Part shown: piece by piece, positions 39,959 through 47,676 of the stretch | Position numbering within the stretch: the first letter of the stretch is position 1 | How the letters are laid out: every line of letters starts with the position of its first letter | Position numbers and translations under genes: made by a program | DNA from: JALRBM01 sp964477195 | GTDB taxonomy: Bacteria; Patescibacteriota; Saccharimonadia; Saccharimonadales; Saccharimonadaceae | DNA: 60,481 nt | NCBI GenBank assembly: GCA_964477195.1 | Contig: CAYZCX010000007.1 | Location: 1-60,481 of the forward strand | Reading direction: 5' to 3' | The notes under the pieces: generated by a model | Database searches by the model: none | What the model was told of the DNA's origin: nothing | Seen by the model: the letters and a program-made list of their open reading frames with translations, nothing else

Positions 39959-40531
39959 CTAAAAATCGATGTCTTTGAGGATTGCATCAATCTGCTTATA
40001 AAACGGTTCGACAGTGCTGTCATTTGTCACGTAATAGTCTGCGATTGCGATAGGTCCGCCTTTTTCAAGGTTCTCAATCTCGGCCCAGTCACGCTGGTCG
40101 ACTTCGGTAGAGGTGAGGGGACGTTCGGGGCGATTAGCAAGCCGACTCTGGCGCAGGTGTTTTGGCGCAACAACCGCAACCACTACGAGTTCACCGGGGA
40201 ATTCATGCGTCATGATTTTATACTCAGTCCAGCTATAGAGGCCATCGGCGATGATACGATGTTGCCCTGCTGCAACAAGATCTTTTATTTGTTTGTTAAT
40301 GCGAAGAACGACGTAATCTTTGCCTTCGCGTTCTCGTATTTCTTCGCGAAAGGGAGTTTCGACTGCCCAGTCGCCAGGAGTCAGCCCTGCTTCACGCATG
40401 GCATCATAAATAACGCCGCCAAAATATACTTTTGGATAATCTTTGTCGGTGAGATATTCAACTGCTGTGCTTTTTCCGCTTCCGGCCAGTCCGACGAATG
40501 CAATAATTTTGACATTTTCGTGATGTTTCAT
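39959..40531 (-). CDS. P-loop kinase, dephospho-CoA-kinase-like
   Basis: This 190-residue cytoplasmic protein has a Walker A loop IIAFVGLAGSGKSTAVEYL at residues 8-26. A lid-like segment LANRPERPLTSTEVDQRD near residue 133 and a late region (ADYYVTNDSTVEPFYKQID) resemble the NID/N-D motif of dephospho-CoA kinases and related nucleoside kinases. It may perform the last step of coenzyme A synthesis, or phosphorylate a nucleoside. It is transcribed divergently from polA with only 34 bases between start codons. Confidence 0.72.
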   Translation of the reverse strand: MKHHENVKIIAFVGLAGSGKSTAVEYLTDKDYPKVYFGGVIYDAMREAGLTPGDWAVETPFREEIREREGKDYVVLRINKQIKDLVAAGQHRIIADGLYSWTEYKIMTHEFPGELVVVAVVAPKHLRQSRLANRPERPLTSTEVDQRDWAEIENLEKGGPIAIADYYVTNDSTVEPFYKQIDAILKDIDF

Positions 40532-40553
40532 GCCCTTAGTTTATCAGATGACG

Positions 40554-40559
40554 TATACT
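40554..40559 (+). promoter_or_regulatory. -10 box of polA (leaderless start)
   Basis: TATACT ends six bases before the polA ATG. Confidence 0.6.
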
Positions 40560-40565
40560 AGTACT

Positions 40566-43115
40566 ATGAAGCGCCTTGTTCTTATTGATGGAAAATCGGT
40601 TTTTTATCGTGGCTACTATGCCATGCCTGGACTTAGTTTGAAAGATGGCACGCCGACGGGGGGTGTATTTGGATTTGCGAGCGTCGCGCTCGAGGTGATC
40701 AAAAAGCTTAATCCTGACTATGTAGCGGTTGCGTGGGATAAGCGTGGCACGAATATCCGCAAACGAAAAGAGATTTATCCTGAATATAAGGCTGGCCGAA
40801 AGGCTGCGCCACCTGACTTTTACGAGCAAATCCCTCTTCTTTACGAACTGCTCGAGGCATTTAACTGGCCACTCTATGAAATCGATGATTACGAAGCCGA
40901 TGATATTATGGGGACACTTGCGCACGAGGCGAACAAAGAGAACATCGAGGCTTGTCTTATTACTTCCGATCTTGATGCACTGCAATGCGTCGGTCCACTC
41001 ACACATGTTTATGCTTTGAAAAAAGGCTTCAGCGACATCGAACAGTATGATGTTTCGTACTTTGAGCAAAAATACGGGATTGGGGTCGAGCAATTTCTTG
41101 ATCTTAAATCGCTCAAAGGTGATAGTAGCGATAACATTCCCGGTGTTCCTGGCATTGGTGAAAAGACCGCTGTTCAGTTACTCCAGGATTTCAAGACGCT
41201 TGATGGCGTGTATGAACATCTTGATGATATTAAGCCGTCGATCGCCAAGAAGCTTGAAGCGGGCAAAGATTCGGCGTATCTTAGCCAAAAAGTGGCCGAG
41301 ATATGGCTTGATGCACCGATTCCACTTAATCTTAAGGAAATGGACACGCGCAAAGTTGATGCATCCAAAGTTGCAGCACTACTGAAACGATTCGAATTCC
41401 ATTCGCTTATTCGTCGTTTACCAAAACACATGCAAGAAACGGAACAGGGAAGTCTCTTTGATATTGTCGACGCTCCAAGTGCTGCAGAGAGTCTCGAAAA
41501 AACAGACTGGCCTCAGACGCTGACGCCTACGCCAGGTGACCCGCTTCTTATTCATCTTCATGAGGATATGGTGTGGCTTTCGCTCGACAAAAAAACTGTA
41601 GCAACGACGCCGCTTGACGCTATTACCAAGGAAACATGGCAGATACTTGAGGCGCAAAAAGTCGTGACATATGACGCAAAAGCGATGTATCATGCGGCGC
41701 ATAGCCAAGGCGTAGAAATTCGCTTTACTGATGTACATGATCTTCGACAAGGTGCTTTTTTGCTCGATCCACTTGGGCGAGATCGTTCTATTTCGGGACT
41801 CGCCGGCGAGACGCTCGATGAGGCAGATGCGGGACAGGTGCTCGCGGCATTATGGCGAACCTACGAGCAGCATCTTGCGGGATTTAAGGATGAGCCAGAG
41901 GTCGCGAAAGTTGCTCACGAGCTTGATTTCCCGCTCACCTATATGCTCTACCGTATGGAAGCCCGAGGAATTAAGATCGACAAAAAACTCCTTGCTATTA
42001 TGAGTAAGGAACTGGGTGATGAGCACAAGACGCTTGAACAAGAAATGTATACGATGGCCGGATACGAATTTAATATAGGAAGCCCGGCGCAACTGTCTGA
42101 AGTGTTATTTACGAAATTACAACTGCCGACGGCTGGCATTAAAAAAGGAAAGACCGGCTATAGTACGGGTCAAAAAGAGCTCGACAAGCTGAGGGGCCAA
42201 CACCCGATAATTGAACTTATTGAGCGAACACGCGAGCTAGCAAAACTTAAGAATACATACGTTGATACGCTACCAGAGCAGGCTGATGATGCATCGCGCC
42301 TTCACACAGATTTTCGCCAAGATGTTGCGGCGACTGGACGACTCTCAAGTAATAATCCCAACCTTCAAAATATTCCTGTGAGGAGCGATCTCGGGCGGCG
42401 GATCCGTGAAGCATTTATCCCCGAGAAGGGGAATGTATTTGTCGGTGCCGATTATTCACAATTTGAGCTGCGTCTTGCAGCAGTACTTGCCGGTGACGAA
42501 CAATTAATCGAAGACTTTAATAACGATCTCGATATTCATGCCAAGACAGCCAGCGATGTGTACGGTGTGCCGCTTGATGAGGTGACAAAAGACCAACGTC
42601 GGGCAGCAAAAGTTATTAACTTTGGGATTATGTATGGCATGAGCCCGCATGGACTTTCGGTGGCGGCGAATATGACATTTATCGAAGCTAAGGAGTTTAT
42701 CGACGAATATTTCAAGCTTCGCGCGCCTATTCGCCAATATATCGACGACACGCTGAAAAAGGCGGACGAAGAGGGGTATGTAGAGACGCTGCTTGGGCGT
42801 CGACGACCCACTCCCGATGTAAAGAGTTCTAATTTTATGGTGCGAGAAGGTGCGAAGCGGGCCGCGGCTAATATGCCGATCCAAGGGACGGAAGCCGATC
42901 TGATGAAGATGGCGATGCTAAAGGTTGACGAGAGAATTGGTGATCTGGGCGAGCAAGTACTGCAGGTTCACGATAGTATTCTGGTGGAATGCCCAGGGGA
43001 GAATGCTGAAAAAATAGCTGCGCTCCTAAAAGATACGATGGAAAATATTTACCCCGATCTCAAGGTAAAATTAAAAGTCGATGTCTCGACTGGAAAAAAC
43101 TGGGGCGAATTGTAA
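40566..43115 (+). CDS. polA: DNA polymerase I
   Basis: This 849-residue enzyme processes Okazaki fragments and fills repair gaps. The N-terminal 290 residues are the 5'-3' exonuclease (IDDYEADDIMGTLAHEA and SLKGDSSDNIPGVPGIGEKT). The middle domain has the Klenow exonuclease shape, but the DxE of motif I is not present (IHLHEDMVWLSLDKK), so proofreading is probably lost. The polymerase motifs are intact: A, GADYSQFELRLAAVLAGDE; B, RRAAKVINFGIMYGMSPHG; C, QVHDSILVECP. TATACT ends six bases before the ATG at 40566, which excludes the longer frame beginning at 40530. Confidence 0.96.
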   Translation: MKRLVLIDGKSVFYRGYYAMPGLSLKDGTPTGGVFGFASVALEVIKKLNPDYVAVAWDKRGTNIRKRKEIYPEYKAGRKAAPPDFYEQIPLLYELLEAFNWPLYEIDDYEADDIMGTLAHEANKENIEACLITSDLDALQCVGPLTHVYALKKGFSDIEQYDVSYFEQKYGIGVEQFLDLKSLKGDSSDNIPGVPGIGEKTAVQLLQDFKTLDGVYEHLDDIKPSIAKKLEAGKDSAYLSQKVAEIWLDAPIPLNLKEMDTRKVDASKVAALLKRFEFHSLIRRLPKHMQETEQGSLFDIVDAPSAAESLEKTDWPQTLTPTPGDPLLIHLHEDMVWLSLDKKTVATTPLDAITKETWQILEAQKVVTYDAKAMYHAAHSQGVEIRFTDVHDLRQGAFLLDPLGRDRSISGLAGETLDEADAGQVLAALWRTYEQHLAGFKDEPEVAKVAHELDFPLTYMLYRMEARGIKIDKKLLAIMSKELGDEHKTLEQEMYTMAGYEFNIGSPAQLSEVLFTKLQLPTAGIKKGKTGYSTGQKELDKLRGQHPIIELIERTRELAKLKNTYVDTLPEQADDASRLHTDFRQDVAATGRLSSNNPNLQNIPVRSDLGRRIREAFIPEKGNVFVGADYSQFELRLAAVLAGDEQLIEDFNNDLDIHAKTASDVYGVPLDEVTKDQRRAAKVINFGIMYGMSPHGLSVAANMTFIEAKEFIDEYFKLRAPIRQYIDDTLKKADEEGYVETLLGRRRPTPDVKSSNFMVREGAKRAAANMPIQGTEADLMKMAMLKVDERIGDLGEQVLQVHDSILVECPGENAEKIAALLKDTMENIYPDLKVKLKVDVSTGKNWGEL

Positions 43116-43127
43116 TCTCATTGGACA

Positions 43128-43153
43128 AGCCGGCCCCCCTGGAGGAGCCGGCT
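43128..43153 (-). terminator. Hairpin between polA and the minus-strand lipoprotein gene
   Basis: AGCCGGC pairs with GCCGGCT. It may serve both convergent transcripts; T-runs are weak on both sides. Confidence 0.6.
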
Positions 43154-43161
43154 GTCACACA

Positions 43162-43674
43162 TCAGTCGTTGGCGTGCGGACTTGGTGCGAACGGCTTGCC
43201 CGCGCAGAAGGCCAGATCGCGGTGAGTTTTCACGTAGTTCTGTAATGCGGCCGGCGTCGGTCGATCCGTGTTGAATCGCGGGTCCAGATTGGTTTCCTTG
43301 CCCGCTGGGCTTCGACCTTCGTCGGCGTAGTACGCATTGGTCTGCGACTGGTTGAGTACCAGTTCCAGCTCGAACTTGCAGTTGCTGCCCGGGGCGACCA
43401 CAACAACTTCGGCGATCTTGGTGTTCTTCGACACCTTGTAGAGCTTGCCGTTGACCGTGCGGAGCTTTTCCTTGGTTTCGACTTCCCAGCTCGCGTTCTG
43501 GCGGGCGGGGGTGGCGTCGGCAACCAGATCGATCTGGTGCTCACCCTTCTGGAGCATCTGCACGAACTGCTGCACCTGTACGTCTTCGCTCGGCCATGTC
43601 GGGGTGCTGCAGGCGGCGGTGACACCAGATAGTGCGATGGTCGCGCAGGCCGCGATCAGCAATTTGCCTCTCAC
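43162..43674 (-). CDS. Predicted lipoprotein (cassette gene)
   Basis: The 170-residue product starts with a signal peptide (RGKLLIAACATIALSGVTAA) followed by Cys, a typical lipobox, so the mature protein is lipid-anchored outside. The body includes VQVQQFVQMLQKGEHQIDLV, KLYKVSKNTKIAEVVVVAPG and FELELVLNQSQTNAYYADEG, a soluble alpha/beta domain not recognised by me. I chose the GTG at 43674, after AGAGGTATCGTT. TATAAT-like sequence at about 43715-43722 gives a promoter. Codons are markedly GC-rich compared with polA. Confidence 0.75.
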   Translation of the reverse strand: MRGKLLIAACATIALSGVTAACSTPTWPSEDVQVQQFVQMLQKGEHQIDLVADATPARQNASWEVETKEKLRTVNGKLYKVSKNTKIAEVVVVAPGSNCKFELELVLNQSQTNAYYADEGRSPAGKETNLDPRFNTDRPTPAALQNYVKTHRDLAFCAGKPFAPSPHAND

Positions 43675-43757
43675 AACGATACCTCTTTCGGAGGGGTGAT
43701 GTTGACAGTAGATTATTATATAATTTCTATAATAAAAATGCAACTACATTGAGTTAT

Positions 43758-43787
43758 GAAAAAGCCGGGAATTTTCGCAGTCCCGGC
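43758..43787 (-). terminator. Terminator of the tandem paralogue cassette
   Basis: GCCGGGA pairs with TCCCGGC around ten bases; the minus-strand T-run CTTTTTC follows. Confidence 0.8.
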
Positions 43788-43834
43788 GTCGCGTTCGTAT
43801 CTTGGCCCGTACGAAGTGGGTGTGGCTGATCTCG

Positions 43835-44116
43835 TCACGCATATCCAGTGAAAGCCCGGACTATATGGCCCAGGAGCTCGCTATAGTCCTCAATCTCGAC
43901 AGGAGAGGTTTCATCGCGAAGGTCTTTCACAAGAAAGTCAGCGATGATGAAGTAGTCTGCATCTGTCAGCGAATTCTTCAGGTTTAAACCCTTAAAGTCG
44001 CTGATGAGGATCGCCAACCGTTCTGCGGCCTTGGTTTTTGAGATTTGGCCGTTCGACATTTGATCCTGAAGTTCGCTCAGCTGTTTCAGTAGCTCTTGCT
44101 GCTTGTCGGTACCCAA
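43835..44116 (-). CDS. Unknown helical protein, second of two tandem paralogues
   Basis: This 93-residue helical protein aligns over its whole length with the upstream neighbour: LLKQLSELQDQMSNGQISKT versus LLEDMRALRDEMIQGKVSRE, then AAERLAILISDFKGLNL versus AGQRLCALADTTRGLEL, with a shared aromatic C-terminus (HIVRAFTGYA versus QVIRMFTLFE). The start is TTG at 44116 with a weak ribosome site, 32 bases after the first gene. The pair probably forms a heteromeric helical bundle. Function unknown. Confidence 0.65.
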   Translation of the reverse strand: MGTDKQQELLKQLSELQDQMSNGQISKTKAAERLAILISDFKGLNLKNSLTDADYFIIADFLVKDLRDETSPVEIEDYSELLGHIVRAFTGYA

Positions 44117-44148
44117 TGGTTTTCCATTCTCGGCAGGTCGATCTTTTA

Positions 44149-44445
44149 CTACTCGAAAAGGGTGAACATTCTGATCACCTGGGTCAGTATGTTTCCCAGC
44201 TTGTCGAGCCGGACTTTGGATCGGTCACCACTGTCATCGAGAATATCTGCCAGGCTGCGGAGCAGGCCTGCGGGGTCGGCACACTTGGCCGGATCGGTGA
44301 GTTCCAATCCCCGTGTCGTGTCCGCGAGGGCACATAGTCTTTGCCCGGCTCCTTCCCTGGAGACCTTCCCTTGGATCATTTCATCCCGGAGAGCGCGCAT
44401 GTCCTCGAGCAATGCAGTCTTTTCCGTACTCACGTCATTCTCCAT
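44149..44445 (-). CDS. Unknown helical protein, first of two tandem paralogues
   Basis: This 98-residue helical protein is the paralogue of the gene after it. It begins MENDVSTEKTALLEDMRALR and ends NILTQVIRMFTLFE. GAGAAATGGAG upstream serves as ribosome site. A near-perfect TTGACA-17-TATAGT promoter at 44469-44497 drives the pair. There is no signal peptide or known motif. The divergence between the two copies is large, so the duplication is old. Being paired under one promoter and one terminator, they form a two-gene cassette. Confidence 0.68.
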   Translation of the reverse strand: MENDVSTEKTALLEDMRALRDEMIQGKVSREGAGQRLCALADTTRGLELTDPAKCADPAGLLRSLADILDDSGDRSKVRLDKLGNILTQVIRMFTLFE

Positions 44446-44468
44446 TTCTCGTCGTGTGCGATTTGTCC

Positions 44469-44497
44469 ACTATAGAACTCTGGCTGTAGCGTGTCAA
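44469..44497 (-). promoter_or_regulatory. Near-consensus promoter of the paralogue pair
   Basis: Minus-strand TTGACA, exactly 17 bases and TATAGT. It lies back to back with the TATAAT box (44522-44527 region) of the plus-strand HIT gene. Confidence 0.78.
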
Positions 44498-44573
44498 TCT
44501 ATAGTTAGATGTACGTTATATGTATAATACGGAGGTAAAACATTCGATTATGCTTGTATCGAGAGGCGTGAAA

Positions 44574-45065
44574 GTGACGAACTGTCTTTTTTGCCACGAG
44601 CTTGAGGGCGAGTCGACCAATGTTTTTCATAGGAGTAAGAGTGGATTGTTTGCTGCTCGATGGGATCAATTTCCCGTGCGGCCCGGACATATAGAAATTG
44701 TCCCCACATATCATGTGGAGCGGGTTCAGGAGATGTCGGTGGGTCAACTAGCTGATCTGATGGTGTATGTTCGCGAAGTAATGAACTTTGTAGAAGAGCT
44801 CGTGGATCTGACCGAAGTTTACTGGCAGATGAGCGGTAACCCAGTAAATGATATTGCCGCTGAGTTTGTGAAGCGATGCCTCCAGCAGTTAAGACAACTG
44901 CGTGGTGCACCCGAAGGCTACACAATCGGTATCAATGACGGGGAGGCTTCAGGGCAAACTCTCAGACATGTCCATTGTCACATTATTCCGCGCTGGCTGG
45001 GTGATGTGACGAATCCAGAAGGAGGACTTCGCCGTATTTTTCCGGATGATCTGTATGCCCGGTGA
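44574..45065 (+). CDS. HIT-family nucleotide hydrolase (cassette gene)
   Basis: This 163-residue protein begins with a CxxC (TNCLFCHELEG) and holds the histidine triad in LRHVHCHIIPRWLGDV near residue 138, the active site of HIT hydrolases that cleave nucleoside phosphoramidates or diadenosine polyphosphates. The GPG-like VPTYHVERVQEM region is typical of the fold. I chose the GTG at 44574, five or six bases after GAGAGGC, because a TATAAT box near 44522 excludes the upstream ATG. Unlike most cassette genes it has a recognisable enzyme family. Confidence 0.82.
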   Translation: MTNCLFCHELEGESTNVFHRSKSGLFAARWDQFPVRPGHIEIVPTYHVERVQEMSVGQLADLMVYVREVMNFVEELVDLTEVYWQMSGNPVNDIAAEFVKRCLQQLRQLRGAPEGYTIGINDGEASGQTLRHVHCHIIPRWLGDVTNPEGGLRRIFPDDLYAR

Positions 45066-45087
45066 AGAAGTGGCTCTTGCTCCATAC

Positions 45088-45119
45088 GTCCGGCCCCCTA
45101 GCAACTTAAGGGGTCGGAC
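45088..45119 (+). terminator. Hairpin after the HIT gene
   Basis: GTCCG-GCCCC pairs with GGGG-TCGGAC; the T-run is weak. Confidence 0.65.
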
Positions 45120-45132
45120 AATACCAAGATAA

Positions 45133-45161
45133 TTGACATATAATATTAAAAGTGATAAAAT
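45133..45161 (+). promoter_or_regulatory. Promoter of the membrane protein gene at 45168 (leaderless)
   Basis: TTGACA, 17 bases and TAAAAT end six bases before the ATG, so transcription should start at the A of the start codon. Confidence 0.72.
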
Positions 45162-45167
45162 GTTCTT

Positions 45168-45767
45168 ATGTATAGAGGTGACCGAGCCCGGATCTTTCCG
45201 GTTATTATTGTCCTCATTGTGATTGCCATCGCAATTGCCGCCCTCGTCTCCGTAGGACGGGCTATTTTTGGTGGCGGTGACCCGCAGCCTGTGGCAGTAG
45301 ATTCTAGCCAGCAGAGCTTGCTTAACTCCTCTGATAGTCATAGCGTTCGTATGACGGTTCGTGGCAGAATCGTAGCTGATGAAAACTTTCGTTCGTACCA
45401 AATTGTGGTGACACCGAGTAGCCGAACCCTGACGACCTATAGTGGGTATCTTTCTCAGCCTATCGAGACAAGTCAGTTAGGCAACAATGTGAAGGCGTAC
45501 GAAGAGTTTATTCATGCGCTCGATAAGGCAGATCTTTCTAAGGGAACTGCATTTACTGGCGATCAAGATGACATTCGGGGTATTTGTGCAACAGGCCAGG
45601 TAGTCGAATTCGACATCATGGACAATAATAGTTCCGTCAAACACTTATGGACATCTGACTGTAAGGGTTCACTTGGGTCACTCAAGGCAAGTGTCAAACA
45701 AGTGCAGAGTCTTTTCCTTCAGCAGATTCCCAATCAGAAAACACTTCTCGGCAAGATCGATTTATAG
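45168..45767 (+). CDS. Unknown single-pass membrane protein
   Basis: The 199-residue protein has a basic N-terminus, one membrane segment (IFPVIIVLIVIAIAIAALVS, residues 9-30) and an outer domain of about 165 residues (VRMTVRGRIVADENFRSYQI, DKADLSKGTAFTGDQDDIRG with a later GICATGQVVEFDI and a Cys near SDCKGSLGS). Two cysteines could form a disulfide. I do not recognise the domain. A consensus promoter ends six bases before the ATG, implying a leaderless mRNA. It precedes the HAD gene by 27 bases. Confidence 0.75.
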   Translation: MYRGDRARIFPVIIVLIVIAIAIAALVSVGRAIFGGGDPQPVAVDSSQQSLLNSSDSHSVRMTVRGRIVADENFRSYQIVVTPSSRTLTTYSGYLSQPIETSQLGNNVKAYEEFIHALDKADLSKGTAFTGDQDDIRGICATGQVVEFDIMDNNSSVKHLWTSDCKGSLGSLKASVKQVQSLFLQQIPNQKTLLGKIDL

Positions 45768-45794
45768 AGTAATACCGCGTATACTATAGAGAGT

Positions 45795-46376
45795 ATGATA
45801 CGCGGTGTTATTTTTGATTGTTTTGGAGTGCTCTATATCGATGTGAGTCAAGCGTATTTTGCGCATTTTCCTCAATTTCATGATGAACTTTACGATCTTA
45901 ATAGGCTTTCTGATCACGGATTTATCAGTAAGCAAGAATACATTGCAAAGATCGCTGAGATTACCGGGATATCTGAAGCGAAAACGGCTGAAGCGTTTAA
46001 AAAAGAGCTAGTGTTGAACGAAGAGCTAGTGGCGTGGCTGATTCGCGAGGTAAAGCCTCATTTTAAGCTGGGGCTTTTGAGCAACATAGGACGGGGTTGG
46101 ATTCAGGATTTTTTTGATGAACATCAACTGCACGATCTCTTTGATGCGACGATATTATCTGGGGAAGAGGGGATCACGAAGCCAAATCCGATTATTTTTG
46201 AGCGAACCGCGGAACGACTTGGACTACTGCCAGAGGAATGTCTTATGGTGGATGATCGGCAAGAAAATACAGTCGGAGCCGAAGCGACCGGGATGCAATC
46301 TCTTCTTTATACCTCGAACAAACAGCTTGAAGAAGCCTTGCAGGCAATTGCTGTACCAAAGGAGACGAGAGTATGA
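45795..46376 (+). CDS. HAD-superfamily hydrolase (subfamily IA-like)
   Basis: This 193-residue cytoplasmic phosphatase shows motif I as VIFDCFGVLYID (Asp nucleophile near residue 8, second position Cys-Phe rather than Asp-x-D with usual spacing), motif II in KLGLLSNIGRGW and motif IV in CLMVDDRQENTVGAEATGM. These match YihX-like HAD proteins that dephosphorylate sugar phosphates. The fourth residue of motif I, which acts as general acid, is Phe-Gly here instead of Asp, so activity may be altered. TATACT at 45780-45785 lies nine bases before the ATG. It overlaps dut by four bases. Confidence 0.82.
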   Translation: MIRGVIFDCFGVLYIDVSQAYFAHFPQFHDELYDLNRLSDHGFISKQEYIAKIAEITGISEAKTAEAFKKELVLNEELVAWLIREVKPHFKLGLLSNIGRGWIQDFFDEHQLHDLFDATILSGEEGITKPNPIIFERTAERLGLLPEECLMVDDRQENTVGAEATGMQSLLYTSNKQLEEALQAIAVPKETRV

Positions 46377-46807
46377 AAATAGAAGTTATAAACAAATCAA
46401 CACATCCACTGCCGTCATATCAAACGGAGCATGCTGCGGCCATGGATGCCCATGCTTTTTTACCGGAGGGGTCATTAACCTTGGCACCGCTGGAACGCGC
46501 GGCTATATCGACGGGGCTTTTTATGGCAATACCCTCCGGATATGAATTGCAAATTCGTTCACGAAGTGGACTGTCACTAAAACAGGGGATCGTTGTCGTC
46601 AATTCTCCTGCAACGATCGATGCCGATTACAGGGGAGAGATAAAGGTGATACTTGGGAATATTTCGAGTGAGCCATACGAAGTTCACGATGGTGATCGCA
46701 TTGCTCAGTTAGTGATTGCAAAGTGTGAGCGTGCCCAGTGGCACGAAGTGGCGGAACTGAGTGAGACTGAACGCGGAGATGGTGGATTTGGCCATACGGG
46801 GCGGTAA
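46373..46807 (+). CDS. dut: Deoxyuridine 5'-triphosphate nucleotidohydrolase
   Basis: This 144-residue trimeric enzyme converts dUTP to dUMP, keeping uracil out of DNA and feeding thymidylate synthesis. The five motifs are visible: AAAMDAHAFLPE (motif 1 with A replacing the usual GYD), LQIRSRSGLSLKQGI (motif 2), VVNSPATIDADYRGEIKVIL (motif 3), GDRIAQLVIAK (motif 4) and the Gly-rich C-terminal arm GDGGFGHTGR (motif 5). It overlaps the HAD gene by four bases and precedes mutM by two, a DNA-hygiene operon. Confidence 0.93.
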   Translation: MKIEVINKSTHPLPSYQTEHAAAMDAHAFLPEGSLTLAPLERAAISTGLFMAIPSGYELQIRSRSGLSLKQGIVVVNSPATIDADYRGEIKVILGNISSEPYEVHDGDRIAQLVIAKCERAQWHEVAELSETERGDGGFGHTGR

Positions 46808-46809
46808 AT

Positions 46810-47676
46810 ATGCCTGAATTACCCGAAGTAGAAACTGTCCGACGTGGTCTTGCCAGCCTTATCATTGGCTGCACGGTGACGGCTGTTACCCATGATACGC
46901 CCAAGAGTTTTCCTAATGCCGCGGGCGATGTCGAGAACTTTTTAATTGGAGCTGCGGTAACTGAGGTCCGCCGCCGGGCGAAGGTGTTGCTTATCGATCT
47001 CTCAACGGATTATACGTTGGTTATTCACCTCAAGATGACAGGGCAGCTTGTGTTTCGAGGAGAAGCGGTATTCGGTGCGGGTCATCCGAATGACAGTTTG
47101 GTAGGTGAGTTGCCCGATCGCTCGACGCGAGTTGTTTTTACATTTGCAGATAGTTCACGCCTTTACTTTAATGATCAGCGTAAGTTTGGGTGGGTAAAAC
47201 TACTTCCTACGCTCGAGGTGCCTGAAATCGACTTTATGAAAAAGGTTGGTCCTGAACCCCTGGAGGCAGACTTTACGGCCGATGAATTTGCAGCGCGTTT
47301 TTTGCGTCGCAAGAGGACGAGTATAAAAGCTGCACTCCTTGATCAAACAGTGATTGCGGGTGTTGGGAATATTTATGCCGACGAGAGCTTGTGGGGTGCA
47401 AAAATCCATCCGTTGCGCCTTGTGGAAAGTCTCGCGCCGAAAGAATTCGCCACTCTCTATGAGGAGTTGCGTGCGGTTATGAACCTGGCTATCGAAAAAG
47501 GCGGCAGTACAGATAAGAATTATGTCAACGCCGAAGGTAAGCGGGGAAGCTATATGGATTTTGCGCGAGTATTCCGGCGTCAGGGAAAACCGTGTCCACG
47601 TTGTGGAACAGTAATTATAAAGTTTAAGGCGGCTGGGCGTGGCACGCACATTTGTCCTTACTGCCAGAAACTTTAA
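46810..47676 (+). CDS. mutM: Formamidopyrimidine-DNA glycosylase (Fpg)
   Basis: This 288-residue base-excision enzyme removes 8-oxoguanine. It has the invariant N-terminus PELPEVETVRRGL, with catalytic Pro2 and Glu3. The substrate Lys and helix-two-turn-helix lie in IKAALLDQTVIAGVGNIYAD. The C-terminal zinc finger has four cysteines (CPRCGTVI and HICPYCQKL). It follows dut by two bases. This pairing removes damaged and wrong nucleotides in one operon. Confidence 0.95.
   Translation: MPELPEVETVRRGLASLIIGCTVTAVTHDTPKSFPNAAGDVENFLIGAAVTEVRRRAKVLLIDLSTDYTLVIHLKMTGQLVFRGEAVFGAGHPNDSLVGELPDRSTRVVFTFADSSRLYFNDQRKFGWVKLLPTLEVPEIDFMKKVGPEPLEADFTADEFAARFLRRKRTSIKAALLDQTVIAGVGNIYADESLWGAKIHPLRLVESLAPKEFATLYEELRAVMNLAIEKGGSTDKNYVNAEGKRGSYMDFARVFRRQGKPCPRCGTVIIKFKAAGRGTHICPYCQKL

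Noticed and set aside
1487..45119. Integron gene-cassette array
   Set aside because: The units are scattered on both strands with their own promoters. No tyrosine integrase of the IntI type or repeated attC-like sequence was recognised.
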